From NCBI GenBank assembly GCA_013054445.1, contig JAAMPI010001124.1, positions 1 to 19,265 on the forward strand: a stretch of 19,265 nt of DNA, given 5' to 3'. This DNA comes from Cudoniella acicularis. Its lineage: Eukaryota > Ascomycota > Leotiomycetes > Helotiales > Helotiaceae. The translations under genes and the position numbers were made by a program. The notes beneath the pieces are model-generated. The model worked only from the letters and a program-made list of their open reading frames with translations. It had not been told where the DNA came from and made no database searches. Shown piece after piece: positions 1 through 9,581 of this stretch. How positions within the stretch are numbered: position 1 is the stretch's first letter; each line of letters opens with the position of its first letter.

Positions 1-751
1 CACCCTCGCGTGCTCCACACCCCCAAACGCAATCACCAACTGAAAAGCAACATAAAGGGTTTTAGCTCCACAGCCAAGATCCATCAATCCCTCCATTTCA
101 ACCAGAGAAAGCATCTCTCTTGCTTTCTTGAGACTGGCGACGGGGGTTAGGAGTAGGTGTTCGCTGTTTTCGAAATCGTGGTTGAGCGCTAAGATGCTCA
201 TAAGCCTGGCGTCGCTCTGTATGCTCTCTGGGGATGGAAGTAAGCAAGCTGGAAATGCATTGAAAGCCAAAAGCCGCCTGAAGATTCATCTATCGAGTAG
301 TAGCGAAAGGCGCAATGGTAAAATACGAAATCGTGATTTCCTCTCCCTCTTCAATATCGCGGATAGCGTGAACCGTCAGCTTTTCCGTCAAGGAATTCCA
401 GCAGTGATGTATGTCTGGGATGCAGGCATGGTTAATTCGATTTGCTGTTATGAAGATTCCTCCTTCCCCTTCTTTGGTAGGTAGACCATTTGTTTTCAGG
501 ATTCCGGAGAATGGCGTCGAGGGGAAATTGTTGTGGAGGGAGAGGAGAGAGCGTTGTTGGTTTAGGGAGAGGGAGAGGGTGGATATGTGCATCGCGATGA
601 GTTTTTCGGCTAGGAGAGCGGGGGAATTGAGGAGTGTGGAAAGGGGGTAGGTTAAGAGAGGGGGTTCGGCGAGAATCCGGGTTCCTTTTGAGATGCGAGC
701 GGTGGCGGCTAGGCCGAGACCTTTGTTGGACACAGGTGCTATTTTGAGCAT
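1..751 (-). pseudogene. SET-domain protein, partial and disrupted
   Basis: The product reads as a small fungal SET-domain protein (the family includes lysine methyltransferases; target unknown). From the Met at 751 I see the early SET motif SNKGLGLAAT (residues 8-17), then KTNGLP, then the SAM/active-site motif as NRINHAC (104-110; the usual form is NHSCxPN, here NHACIPD) and GEEITISY (136-143). The frame meets a TAG at 290-292. Beyond it the same frame resumes with QAAFGFQC, which matches the post-SET region. Homology then moves to another frame (SDARLMSILALNHDFENSE and onward), open to the window edge. So there is one stop and one frameshift near 250-262, where the post-SET cysteine cluster should be. 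An intron (GTATTT at about 320 to TTTCCAG at about 245) could bypass both, but would delete the AFGFQC segment. The frame is also open upstream of 751 without an ATG, so a 5' exon may be missing. The C-terminus lies outside the window. Confidence 0.75.
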
Positions 752-826
752 TGGGGACAAGTGGAAATCTTGAATTCGCAAAATAGGAGGGGGTGGATCT
801 GTTATTTTTCTAGAAAATACGGACAA

Positions 827-3082
827 AGAAACATTCCAATGTTATTCCTTGCATTCCACGAATGCGGGTTCGAGAATATGCAGCGAGCAATGATGCCGCA
901 TGTTGATAGCCTTTTCGAATATTTCGGCCGCTCTAATGTTCTTCAATTGTGGTTGTCACAGATTAGGGCACATGGCATAAGGGGGGCCGGTCACGTGAAT
1001 ATCACATGGAGCCTAGAAGGAAGGGGCTACTGCGATTGCATGCATGAGGTTATCTCTTTACTTCCACGAAGAGAACTCTCCTCTCTTCTTTCTCGGGCTT
1101 CTAGTCTTTGAATCAAAGCTTTATTTACTTCTGCTCCCTGCTTCTTGACCCCTCACAATTCTAGAAGTTCGTGGTCTACTAGGTATTTATGAATTTTTCT
1201 TGTTTTTTGCGGGCTACTTTAAAAATTCGGAAACAGCCATGAAGGCAAGAACCAAAAAGCGAAAACTGTATAGAGCATTTCAAATACATAGAATTCCTAA
1301 TTTCCCTTTTGAGGCATTATAGAGTATCAAAAACCATCTAACTCAAACATAAAATAACAGAAACAGTAGAAGCAAAAACAAACCTGAAAAAAGGTGCATA
1401 CATCTGAGTATCATCCCCACGTGACTCCGCTTAGAAAAAATGTCAATATCCCTAGTTCGGCACTCTACTTACCTACGAGCTCTAAAGAGTTCCTAAACAT
1501 ATATCATCATTAACTATATAAGTGTAATAGCCTCGAAAGGTCGAATTTTAATACTGTAACCTTCCCTTCTTTATCTTTAGACGCAGTCTATCTAGACTTG
1601 AAGAACTACTTTGCTGCTGATATGATGTTTTCTAAGGCTGCGACGGTAGGATGTCGACACCGATCAAGAACTTATAAGGTAAGGAAGAGAAAGATAGGGG
1701 AATAATAGTGAGAGTTGGTATACGAGGAAAGGTGGAGACGTAGATAGATAATGCAGTCAGCAACGCCCCGCCCTTCAGCGGATACGTAGATCATTACCCT
1801 ACCCCACAACTCAGCTAAGCAATGACTTGCATCCGCGTCAACTCCCAGAAAAATCGGGGGAAGAAAAAGAAACCCCTTACATCGCACAAAATTAACTGAT
1901 ATAAACACGGAGACACAGCGAAATATTTTTAAAAGGTTTTCTTTAATTCCATTCAATCAACCCCCCCCACTCTCCTATTTCATTCAAGCCCGCCCCTCAA
2001 GCACCATCCCCAATACATACAAATATATCAAAAATAAACAGCAACAGATAAGATAGATAGATAGCGAGGTGCTCGTAGGCAGCACTCCCCTCGCAAATCA
2101 GATCAAATCAAGTATCAGAATCCACCCTTGATATTCTCAAGCCGACCGTGCTGCGGCGAGTATACAACAAAAGGGCACCAGGCTTGCCTTCCACACACAC
2201 AAAACACAAAAACACCTCCCCGTACCTCTCCACTAAACTCCGAGACCACCACCACCACTGATCTCCTTCCCCTGACCCCCTGTGTTTTTTTCCCAACCAA
2301 CACCAGAAATAAAAAACACCAAGCTCACCAGGAGATATTCTCCTCTATGCAAAAGTCGCAACTGTGATTGGCTCCCATGCGAATTAACACACTGGAATAG
2401 GGAAGAATGGATCCAGCGCAAGGCCGAAAAAAAACAAACAAGCAAGCAAGCGCACATCATCGAACGGTTGTGAAGAGAAGTGCGAAGCGAAACGGCCGGA
2501 AACAAAAAGGATGTGCGCGAATACGGGGTATGGGCGAATCGAATAAGGGGGCAGGCATGCTTTTTCTCGTGTCCGACTGGCTATATTAACTAACAACTCC
2601 AGGTGAAAACACAAGTCGCCATATGTTTTTACGTCGTTCGAAAAAAAGGGGGCCGGGCGCTCATAATATGTATGTAATTTGATCCGAGAGAAAAATAACC
2701 GACGTCAAATACTACGTGAGATTTTCTTTTCGAACATGCAAACAAAGAAGATGAATGCAGACAAAAAAGGGGTATGTTTAAGTCGTCAAGCCGTAAATGT
2801 CTACCTCTCCGCAGGTGAAGGGAGAAGCAGACCCGTAATGAAGGAGGAGTGATGTAGCGCATCGAACGATTGCGGGTGAAAAATATATATATTGCGCGTG
2901 ATATAGAGATGATGTCGCATCGAAGAGTTCGGTCGGAGGAAACAGGGGGAATGGGCGTAGACAGGCGGGTGGTACTCCGAAAGGTTGTCGGGCATAATGC
3001 AAGGACCCGTCGCAACGCATGCCATCGTGCCGAAAGCGAAGCGCATCGAACAACACATTCCCCATTGTCGCTTCCGATGTGT
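827..3082. other. Intergenic stretch, no gene recognised
   Basis: I see no convincing gene on either strand. Open frames here are short, mutually overlapping and have no recognisable motifs. The stretch holds a C8 homopolymer near 1962-1969, a short AGAT microsatellite near 2051-2064, and long CA/CT-rich tracts on the + strand (about 1960-2300). The part next to 3083 may include the 3' untranslated region of the GPI-anchored protein gene. Confidence 0.5.
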
Positions 3083-3400
3083 CTATAGCAACGCGGCGGC
3101 GATCATCACCAACACACCTGCACCGCCTGCGTACATTCCGTGGAAGCTTGATGCGGCGCTGACGAAATTCGAGGTGGAGAGGGTCGCGGACGGGCTAACT
3201 GAGGTCTTTGCGCCGGTTCCAGTGGCTCCAGCAGAGCTGGTGGTGTTGTATGAAGCGTAGGTCGAGGTGACGGATGCGACAACTTCGGAGACGGTGATGG
3301 TCTTGGTCATGGTAGCGGTGGAAGTGAGGGTTAATGTTGAGCTTTGTGCGATGGCAAGCACAGGGAGCAGAAGCCCGATTGCCAGGCTGGAGAGGTGCAT
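3083..3400 (-). CDS. Small secreted Ser/Thr-rich protein, predicted GPI-anchored
   Basis: This is a 105-residue protein with the three-part layout of fungal GPI-anchored wall or membrane proteins. Residues 1-19 form a signal peptide (MHLSSLAIGLLLPVLAIAQ). The middle is very rich in Ser, Thr and Ala with few charges, fitting O-glycosylation (for example STLTLTSTATMTKT, and one N-glycosylation site in SYNTTSS). Residues about 88-105 are a hydrophobic tail (GMYAGGAGVLVMIAAALL) preceded by small residues (SAASS) that could serve as the omega site. There is no cysteine in the mature part, which argues against a disulfide-rich effector. The ATG at 3400 follows TTCGAA. The DNA upstream (to about 3900) is pyrimidine-rich and CAC-rich on the coding strand, as in many fungal 5' leaders. 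The exact function is unknown; a structural or adhesive wall role is inference. Confidence 0.75.
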   Translation of the reverse strand: MHLSSLAIGLLLPVLAIAQSSTLTLTSTATMTKTITVSEVVASVTSTYASYNTTSSAGATGTGAKTSVSPSATLSTSNFVSAASSFHGMYAGGAGVLVMIAAALL

Positions 3401-3900
3401 TTCGAATAGATGTATAACTTCTGTGAGTCTAGATTGGAAATTTTGAGTATGCGACGATGCGACAAGTGATCAATGGGGATCGAGGAAGGCGCAGAGGTAG
3501 TAGATATTTCGGCGATCAGAACGATTGGATCGGTGTAGAAGGATATATTTCTTCTGAAAGGCTGACTAGTTACTGTGTGGTTCGTGCGTATTGTTTCGTA
3601 GGTAGGTGCTTTGGCTTGCTTTCGCGACAATAGTAGTTGACTATGTTTGTCCAAGTGGTGAATTGCGGTGTGATGGTGGCTCAAAAAAGAGTGTGGTGAA
3701 TACAACGTGCTTGCGTGTATTCGGAGGATAGTTGAGAGTTGGAGAGGACGAGGGTATCTTTCAAAGATGAGGAGAGACTTTGCCAACGAAGTCTGTGAGT
3801 GTGTTGTGGTGAGGAGAAGAAGAGAAGGGCGATGGCGACGGCGACGGCGGGAACCACTCTACTTGCAGCTGATGAGCAAACGGGGTGTTGGGGCATGGGC
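3401..3900 (-). promoter_or_regulatory. Likely 5' leader of the GPI-anchored protein gene
   Basis: On the minus strand this stretch is rich in C and T with many CAC, TCTC and ACAC tracts and no long coding frame that looks like protein. This is typical of fungal transcript leaders and core promoters. I cannot place the transcription start or rule out an intron in the leader. Confidence 0.35.
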
Positions 3901-3959
3901 TAGGACTGCGTGGGCGGGAAGGATGGGGCAGATTACAGCAGACTACCTAGTCGCTACTT

Positions 3960-6170
3960 AGGTACGGAATACTACTCTACCAACCTACATCTCTGACCTA
4001 GGCGCGGGCCAACCAACTCAGCGCCGGCCTGCGACAGTCCAGACGACAACGAGAACATCATTTGACGAGAGAACAACATCAGACGGCCTCGCCAGAGACA
4101 ATTTCATGCCAACAGTACAATATTGGCAAGGCAGACGCGCAGCAACACCATCCAGTTGACTCTGAACATTTACGGCATCATGAAGCTCGCACAAGCAAAT
4201 ACGTTAACCCGTTAGTTGCGATGATCTCCACTGACTCCGTCTAATAATGAGGGCCGCGATGGCGATGGCAAGCTGGGACAAACAGACGGCGCTTCAGCAA
4301 TGAAAACTCTGTTCAGGGCCTTCAGGCGGTGGCTACAGGCTCTAGTCACCTAAAGCAGGCTTCCCGTCTGCTGCAATTTGGGGTGAAATCCCCTGTAGTT
4401 CCTCTCGTCCCAACCACTTGAACCACGATGGTCCGCGGGCGGGCACTGGAGATGCTGGCTTCCTCTCGTCCCAAGTGCAACTGCAATCTTATTTTCAGCG
4501 CTAGAATCTGCCCTGGGCCAGGTTGATGCTGCGTGCGCATGGATCTGACCAGGATTAAATGAAACTCGTCTCACTCACTGGCCCGGCTGTCAATTAGCGG
4601 GGGGCCGTTCCTGAGATCCAGCGTCTTGGCTTCATCACCTTACCACCGCCAGTCTGCCAGGTCCCAGGAACACTTGTGGCCCCCAGCTGAAAAATTCGGT
4701 TGAAAGGTTTTGCTGTCCCCGGCAGCCAAAAATCAGCGTGGCAGTTGAGTTGGTGTGGGGACTATCGATAACATGCTTCTAAGCGTGTCGATGAGGTGAT
4801 GTGAAAAAGAAATGAGGCACGCCCGCGTGAGGGGTCAAGAACCTCTCCAGAGCGATGCATTGAACACAGCATCGCCGGTTCACCATCGTCGCTTTCGACT
4901 CGCCACGTAGGCAAGCCTCCAGGCCTCCAACGTCCAACATGGCCAACACTGGCCGAACACATCATTTTCGTCCGATGCGCGACAGGAAAGCTCAGGAACC
5001 ACAGGAACCACAGGAACCATAGGAACCACCACAGAAGGAAACCCAGCGAGAAGGATTGTGTAAATGTGTATCCAGCACCAGCGCTGCGTGGTGATGGAAT
5101 GGTCGCGTGGGACACAGCCGCCGGCGAGGAACAGATTGGCTCATTGGAATTGAGTTTGCGGCTTTTCTTGACAACACCAATTAAAGGGACGGAAATTGCG
5201 ACGGCATCCAGAGTTTGACAGGCTGGGCATGTTCAACATGGTGAAATTTAGCCGCGGTCGCGGAAATGACTTCATTTGGGAATGGAAGCGCATGTGCAGT
5301 CTGCGCTTCCATCTCCGAGAGTGCGCACTGAGCTCAGAGCTGACCGTTCGGCGTGCAACCGTTGGTGCGTCGAGATGTTGGACGTTATTTAGGTATCAAA
5401 GGCGTCACCATTTCCCGAAAAGAACTCTCCACCTCATCCTCAAGGCTCATCCTGATCCCTGATCCGCCGACGCGAGATATTTTTGCCGCAGGATCTGGAC
5501 GGGTGGTGTCAAAGGAAGATGGGGTTGGCCCCCAAAATAACCTCACTTGCGTCCTCGATGCCCCCCTTTCCAAGTCACGGCTCACGGCCCCGGATCCCAT
5601 GTTGTGTCATGTTGAGATGAATCGAGCACAATTTCTTTCGATTTATTTCCAGAAGACCATCCGAAGCTCGAAAACAGATTAACCAAACACCCGCGCACGT
5701 CAAATATTCGTCATCCCAGCCTCCGACGAACGCTTTGTTTCCGTACATCAAACTGTGATTGTCAGGCATTTTCCAAGTCCGAGGTTTGATGCTGGCCGAA
5801 GACCATGGGCAAGGCCGTTGGCGAGGCACATAACCGCGCCCCTCAAACAAACGCTGCTTCAGCATCGGACCATCACAGCCTGTGCAACGATTTCGTCTGT
5901 GGTTTTTGGAAATCTCTGTTTGACGACGAGATGAAAGATCGGAGTGCTTGAGATTTGGAATGTGGGGAGTGTTTGATGTGCATTGCGACAGATAAGATTA
6001 AAGGAAAGCGAATGGGGCAGATGACCACGTGACATGTCTTGGAACGGTTTTCTGGCATCATGTGGTTCGAGGGTTCTCTTTCCTCCTGTTATTTGGAATT
6101 TATTTGGAATTTCTGTGTTATCTGGATTGCTGCTTCTAATAATCTAACGTTTCTGTCATCAGTTCGCATT
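3960..6170. other. Intergenic stretch, no gene recognised
   Basis: No supported gene. Open frames are short and show no domain. The region contains a 9-bp tandem repeat (listed separately) and a 14-bp duplicated string TTCCTCTCGTCCCA near 4400 and 4460. It separates the GPI-anchored protein gene from the broken allorecognition-type genes. Confidence 0.45.
4993..5028 (+). repeat. Tandem repeat of CAGGAACCA, four copies
   Basis: Three exact copies of the 9-mer CAGGAACCA are followed by one with a single change (TAGGAACCA). On the minus strand the repeat makes a spurious Trp-Phe-Leu run in an open frame. It is a simple minisatellite with no evident function. Confidence 0.9.
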
Positions 6171-6412
6171 GGGAGGGTCTTGAACATTCTTGCAGAGGCT
6201 CAGAGAATAAGCTGCAGAACTCTCTTTCCAGTGCCTGGACATTAGTCAGCAATACCGAATCGACTGAGCTTGTGTGGAGGATGGGTCTTGAGCGTTCTTA
6301 TGGAGGCTCAGAGAATAAGCTAAAGAGCTCTCATGTCACCTGGGCAGTGCCCTGAGCTTTATAGTCAGCAATTCGACGAGATTATGTGGAGGAGGGGTCT
6401 TGAACGGATTCG
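6171..6412 (+). repeat. Imperfect ~110-bp tandem repeat, 2.2 copies
   Basis: Two full units and the start of a third are visible. The anchor GGGTCTTGA recurs at about 6175, 6283 and 6395, giving spacings of 108 and 112 bp. Within units 1 and 2 the strings GGCTCAGAGAATAAGCT, AGTCAGCAAT and TGTGGAGGA line up in the same order. The units differ by scattered substitutions and small indels, so the duplication is not recent. No coding frame is shared between the units. Confidence 0.85.
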
Positions 6413-6874
6413 GTTAGAAAAGCCACACGTGACACCGCGATGCGGCTGAAGTTGTTGAAGTGTGTGCCTGGCAGCCTGAGGCTACTATGGCACCCAGTAC
6501 GTGCTTAGGGCACGTCTCACTTGTAGTCTAGAGATGTGGCCCGACGACCTGATCTTGGATTCTATATAGTTGATAATATACTTGATTTACCCTAATTGAG
6601 CCCTCCGCGCGATCCCTGTGTCCCTATTGCTTGTGTTGATGATACCACTCATCCGACTAGCTGGAGTCGACCAAATCCAATAGAAGTTTCCTCCTGCCCA
6701 TTTCGAAAACACATCTTTTTCTAGTTGCCGGCGACACTTGCACATCGCTTAACAACTGCCTTCTCTCACTAGTTGCCAAGTTGAACAACCTTGGAAAGTC
6801 TTTGAGTTTTCCATCAACATTTTGTGAAATTTTCATCCAAGCACGTTGAAGGCTGAGAGCCCCCCAGCATTCGA
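6413..6874 (+). other. Non-coding stretch upstream of the HET fragment
   Basis: No coding frame is supported. It ends in a leader-like sequence before the ATG at 6875 and probably includes the former promoter of the HET gene. A TA-rich patch (TATATAGTTGATAATATA) lies near 6563-6580, too far upstream to be assigned as a TATA box with confidence. Confidence 0.3.
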
Positions 6875-7202
6875 ATGTCTTCCCCCGCTGACCACCTGGT
6901 CTTCAAATATAAGCCTCTGGCTGAACAGGACGTCATACTGCTCATAGCCATTGAGACTTCTCAAGGCTATTCGTCTTCGGTGTGCTGCTCCGTTAAACAT
7001 GTAACACTCACACAATACGATCGCGAATTTATAGACCAATACACAGCCTTGTCCTGCGTCTAGGGAGACCCGAATGATATTCACATCATATATGTGGATG
7101 GTTGCGCAGTACAAGCGACGGCAAATCTCGAGTCGGCGCTTCCTGATTTACGAGAACATCTATCTGGGCGAGTGTTGAGCCTTTGGGCTGATGCAATTTG
7201 CT
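6875..7202 (+). pseudogene. HET-domain protein, 5' fragment with internal stop
   Basis: This is the N-terminus of a fungal heterokaryon-incompatibility (HET, PF06985) protein, a family that triggers programmed cell death in non-self recognition. From the ATG at 6875 the frame shows the pre-domain pattern FKYKPLAEQDVILL, then the start of the HET domain as YTALSCV-stop-GDPND. The conserved block is normally Y-x-ALSY-x-WGD, so the TAG at 7061-7063 sits exactly on the invariant Trp. The same frame continues with VDG, TANLESALPDLRE and LWADAIC, the next HET block, which is usually followed by INQ. Here homology ends at about 7202 and the following codons are antisense to the neighbouring gene. 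The rest of the HET domain and the C-terminal part are absent. A functional protein is unlikely; TGG to TAG is a single G-to-A change. Confidence 0.8.
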
Positions 7203-8352
7203 TGTATCTTGATCGATACCGAACGAAATACCGCCGAAAAACGAGGTTGGGACCTCTATTTTCTGAAGGAATTCGTTTTCAGTTGTTACGCAGTTAGGAT
7301 ATATAGATAGATTCGGGCAGTCAAAACCGACTCCCTCCTCAAACTTGTGATGCTCCCCTGGGACGAATACTGGCGCTATCATCCACCACTGTACTCTGTG
7401 GAAGTTTTCCAGATACTTGTCCTTCCAATTTTCCACCGTCTTGATTGGCTGTCCATTCTTTCGGTACAATGCAAACCTACATGTCTTGTTGGATTTCCTT
7501 ACCAGGGGTAGATCTTCATCTGTCACTCCCTCCCTTAACAAGGAACATATTTCGGCACCCTTCTTGATATAGGCTAGTGTTGCATACAGCTGGCGAGCGT
7601 ACCTGCATGCGTCATTGGCATATTTTACAGCAGCTTTTTCTCCGATGTCCGGTTCTCTAGCGAGAATATCCTTAGTAACAGTTGCAACTGTGATCAACTC
7701 TTCTTGTTTAAACTTCGGAATGAAAAAGATATGCGAATTCTCCGGCCACTCGATTCGCGCGTCCTCCAATTGATCTTTTAGCCAATGTTCCGTTGTCGAC
7801 GAGGCCTTGCTGCCGGATCTGGAGCAACTAGGCGACGCGTCTGAATTGTGTCGGGAGAGTCGCGGTGTCTCTAGTGAAGGGGAAGGAGAGTGGGAATAGG
7901 AATGTGATCGATACTCGGCGTCTCCTACCGAAAATGTCGTCGAAATTACCAATGGCACTGGCAGTGTCGCCAGATGAACCGTGAATGTTGGGATACGCGG
8001 CCTATGGTTTATTGTTGCCCTGAAATCGCCATTGGTCTGCGAGGGTTGCTGTGCTTGGTCGACCTGGGTACTTGGTTAGCATCGACTAGAATCCGGAGTG
8101 TCCACAACCTACAGCTTCCTCGGTAAGATGATGCCACTCTGCTTCTTCAATTGACCCTGAGATGAAATTATGCGCTGCCTCGTCTGCTTCGTTGGCGTGT
8201 GCAACAGTGGCTCCATCAAGAGTTTCGCTCTCTGTAATTTCTGCGACAGAAGGAGCTGGTTGTGGTCGCTTGTCAATCACTTCTTGCTCTTGGCGAGACT
8301 TCTTGAGTTTAGATTGGAAAAGGCCCGTAATGCAATTGATTATGGAAGACAT
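7086..8352 (-). CDS. Kinase-associated N-terminal module protein, lacking the kinase domain (two exons)
   Basis: Exon 1 is 8352-8113 and exon 2 is 8063-7086. The 49-nt intron (GTAGGT...CTAAC...CCCAG) joins in phase 0 to give about 405 residues. Exon 1 (MSSIINCITGLFQ...) is a low-complexity acidic N-terminus; residues about 135-170 are Ser-rich. From about 173 the sequence follows the module found before the protein-kinase domain in many fungal proteins: FIPKFKQEELIT, then DEDLPLV (about 262), then NWKDKYLENFHRVQWW and IAPVF (about 292-313). Homology ends near residue 360 around FFGGISFG, where the kinase N-lobe should start. The last ~40 residues are antisense to the HET fragment, so the C-terminus is an artefact of a rearrangement. 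Frame and splice sites are intact, so a truncated protein could be made. The family assignment is from recalled consensus, not a search. Role unknown. Confidence 0.6.
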
Positions 8353-8430
8353 TAGGGAATTAATCGGGGTTTGCCTGGCCGAACAGGCCTCGCGGTCATG
8401 GCAATACACATGTCCATTGCGCAGTTGGGG

Positions 8431-8440
8431 TATATAAATA
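8431..8440 (-). promoter_or_regulatory. TATA box of the kinase-module gene
   Basis: The minus strand reads TATTTATATA here, about 80-88 bp upstream of the ATG at 8352. This spacing fits a fungal TATA-driven transcript with a short leader, and supports the ATG at 8352 over the longer open frame that runs up to 8622. Confidence 0.55.
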
Positions 8441-8525
8441 GTGGTGCGGCAAAGGTATAGGTAACCTGGCAGAGATCTGGGAGCATTTTGGAGGCTGAAA
8501 AGGTGTCGTCGATGACGAACAGAAT

Positions 8526-8560
8526 ACAGCACAGCACAGCACAGCACAGCACAGCACAGC
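8526..8560 (+). repeat. Pentanucleotide microsatellite (ACAGC)x7
   Basis: Seven exact copies of ACAGC lie about 90 bp upstream of the TATA box of the kinase-module gene. On the minus strand they create a spurious Cys-Ala-Val-Leu run. The copies are identical, so the tract is likely length-variable between strains. Confidence 0.95.
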
Positions 8561-8807
8561 CTCAGTCCTCGAGAACGCGGGCCCGGGGCCGTAAATTGCG
8601 AACTATACAGTAATACACACATAAAGATGTGCAGCGCCCGACCAATTGGTTTGGAGGAATGCCCCTCCAGGCACCCTCTCCGGCCTCTCGTGAGTCGCTC
8701 TTCAGAAAAAAGCTGAGCTGGAGCCGCTCCACGAAATCAACTGTTCTAAGTTAGTCCGGTCCGCATGCATGCAGAAGTCGGGCGCAACGAGATCAAGGCT
8801 AAATCTA

Positions 8808-9308
8808 TCACCCCTCCTTTACAGTCGTTGCATTACTCCTGAAGGTCGAGGTGGGACTTGGTTGGGTCGGCGGCGTTTTCACTTGCCCGCTTTCCTCGTC
8901 GTTTTGCCGCTTCTTCTTCCTGGGCGACGGGATGAGTGATCTCAATGTACTGCCCCGACGGAGAATCTTCGGGTATGCATGGTGCTCAACAGACACTGTA
9001 TGTTCATCGGCCGGAGGAGGTTCGATTTTTGTGAAGGAGACCCAGAACCACCAGATCACGATTGTGAGAACCGTCAGAGGGATCGAGATTGCCGCCAAGA
9101 GCCATACGTTATCTGCTACTTGCATTTGTCCATTGTCACCCTTTTGAACGAATTGTGTTGAGAAGAAATTCTGATTTGTATCAGTCTCCGTCTTAGGCTT
9201 TGCATAGACTTGAAATACTTACCGCGACAATCGTCGTGGGGAGGTATATGAGAGTGATGATTGTCAGGATCTTAACTGCTGCTGCATCTCTTGTGCTTCT
9301 TGTCTGCT
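8808..9308 (-). pseudogene. CorA-like membrane protein gene, 3' piece (C-terminal membrane part)
   Basis: Two exons, 9308-9223 and 9170-8808, flank a 52-nt intron (GTAAGT...CTGAT...AATCAG) and join in phase 0. The product begins TRSTRDAAAVKILTIITLIYLPT and continues TIVA | NFFSTQFVQ. This is the signature of the first C-terminal membrane helix in fungal CorA-like proteins. A short polar loop (KGDNGQMQVADN) follows, then a second helix (WLLAAISIPLTVLTIVIWWF), then a ~75-residue basic and Ser/Pro-rich cytosolic tail. There is no start codon at the 5' end: coding sequence begins abruptly at 9308, at one copy of an 8-bp repeat. The missing front half is at 15157-16619 on the same strand. The family is related to CorA/ZntB transporters by fold, but transport function in this fungal group is unproven. 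Confidence 0.85.
9301..9308 (+). repeat. Left copy of candidate target-site duplication (TGTCTGCT)
   Basis: This 8-mer is matched at 15157-15164 by TGTCTACT (7 of 8). It lies at the exact point where CorA-like coding homology stops. Keeping one copy and deleting 9309-15164 rejoins the CorA-like frame as ...QSMHK-QTRSTRDAAA. Eight-bp duplications are typical of hAT and some other DNA transposons. Confidence 0.7.
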
Positions 9309-9429
9309 ATGTATTAGCGTTTCGTTCAATTGGGCAACAGGTAGGTCAAAATACCCCTAGACTCAGGATTAACTTTCCCTTTCGCTGGTTCCGTTTTAGT
9401 CTGCGGACGTGAGCAACTGCTGCTTTAAT

Positions 9430-9487
9430 CTGAGCTGAGGGTGAGCATACCTGAGCAAAGTCTGAGCATGCCTGAGCAGAGCCTGAG
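9430..9487 (+). repeat. Cluster of CTGAGC/TGAGC motifs, left subterminal region
   Basis: In under 60 bp TGAGC appears five times, mostly as CTGAGC or CCTGAGC. The 17-mer CTGAGCTGAGGGTGAGC at 9430-9446 recurs with one change at 15035-15051. Such short repeated motifs near element ends often bind transposase in hAT elements; that role is inference here. Confidence 0.6.
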
Positions 9488-9581
9488 TCAGCCTGCACTA
9501 TAATGTGGAACCCATTTTGGCCTCCTATATACCCCGGCTATAGTTTCCTTACCGAATTTTGCCCGGGAAAATCCGTTTCTG

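Noticed and set aside
761..1111. 116-codon plus-strand frame next to the SET gene
   Set aside because: No motif and poor start context; it probably covers the SET gene promoter by chance.
3331..3786. 151-codon minus-strand frame overlapping the GPI-anchored protein start
   Set aside because: His/Ser/Thr-rich translation of a CAC/TCT-rich leader, in a different frame from the signal peptide.
4762..5115. Minus-strand frame with a Trp-Phe-Leu run that resembles a membrane segment
   Set aside because: The run is the translation of the CAGGAACCA tandem repeat; the rest has no protein-like features.
5575..5865. Minus-strand frame of 96 codons in the large intergenic stretch
   Set aside because: No ATG context, motif or splice support; other frames of similar length overlap it.
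8353..8622. Longer N-terminus for the kinase-module gene with a Cys-Ala-Val-Leu run
   Set aside because: It is made by the ACAGC microsatellite and crosses the TATA box; the ATG at 8352 is a better start.
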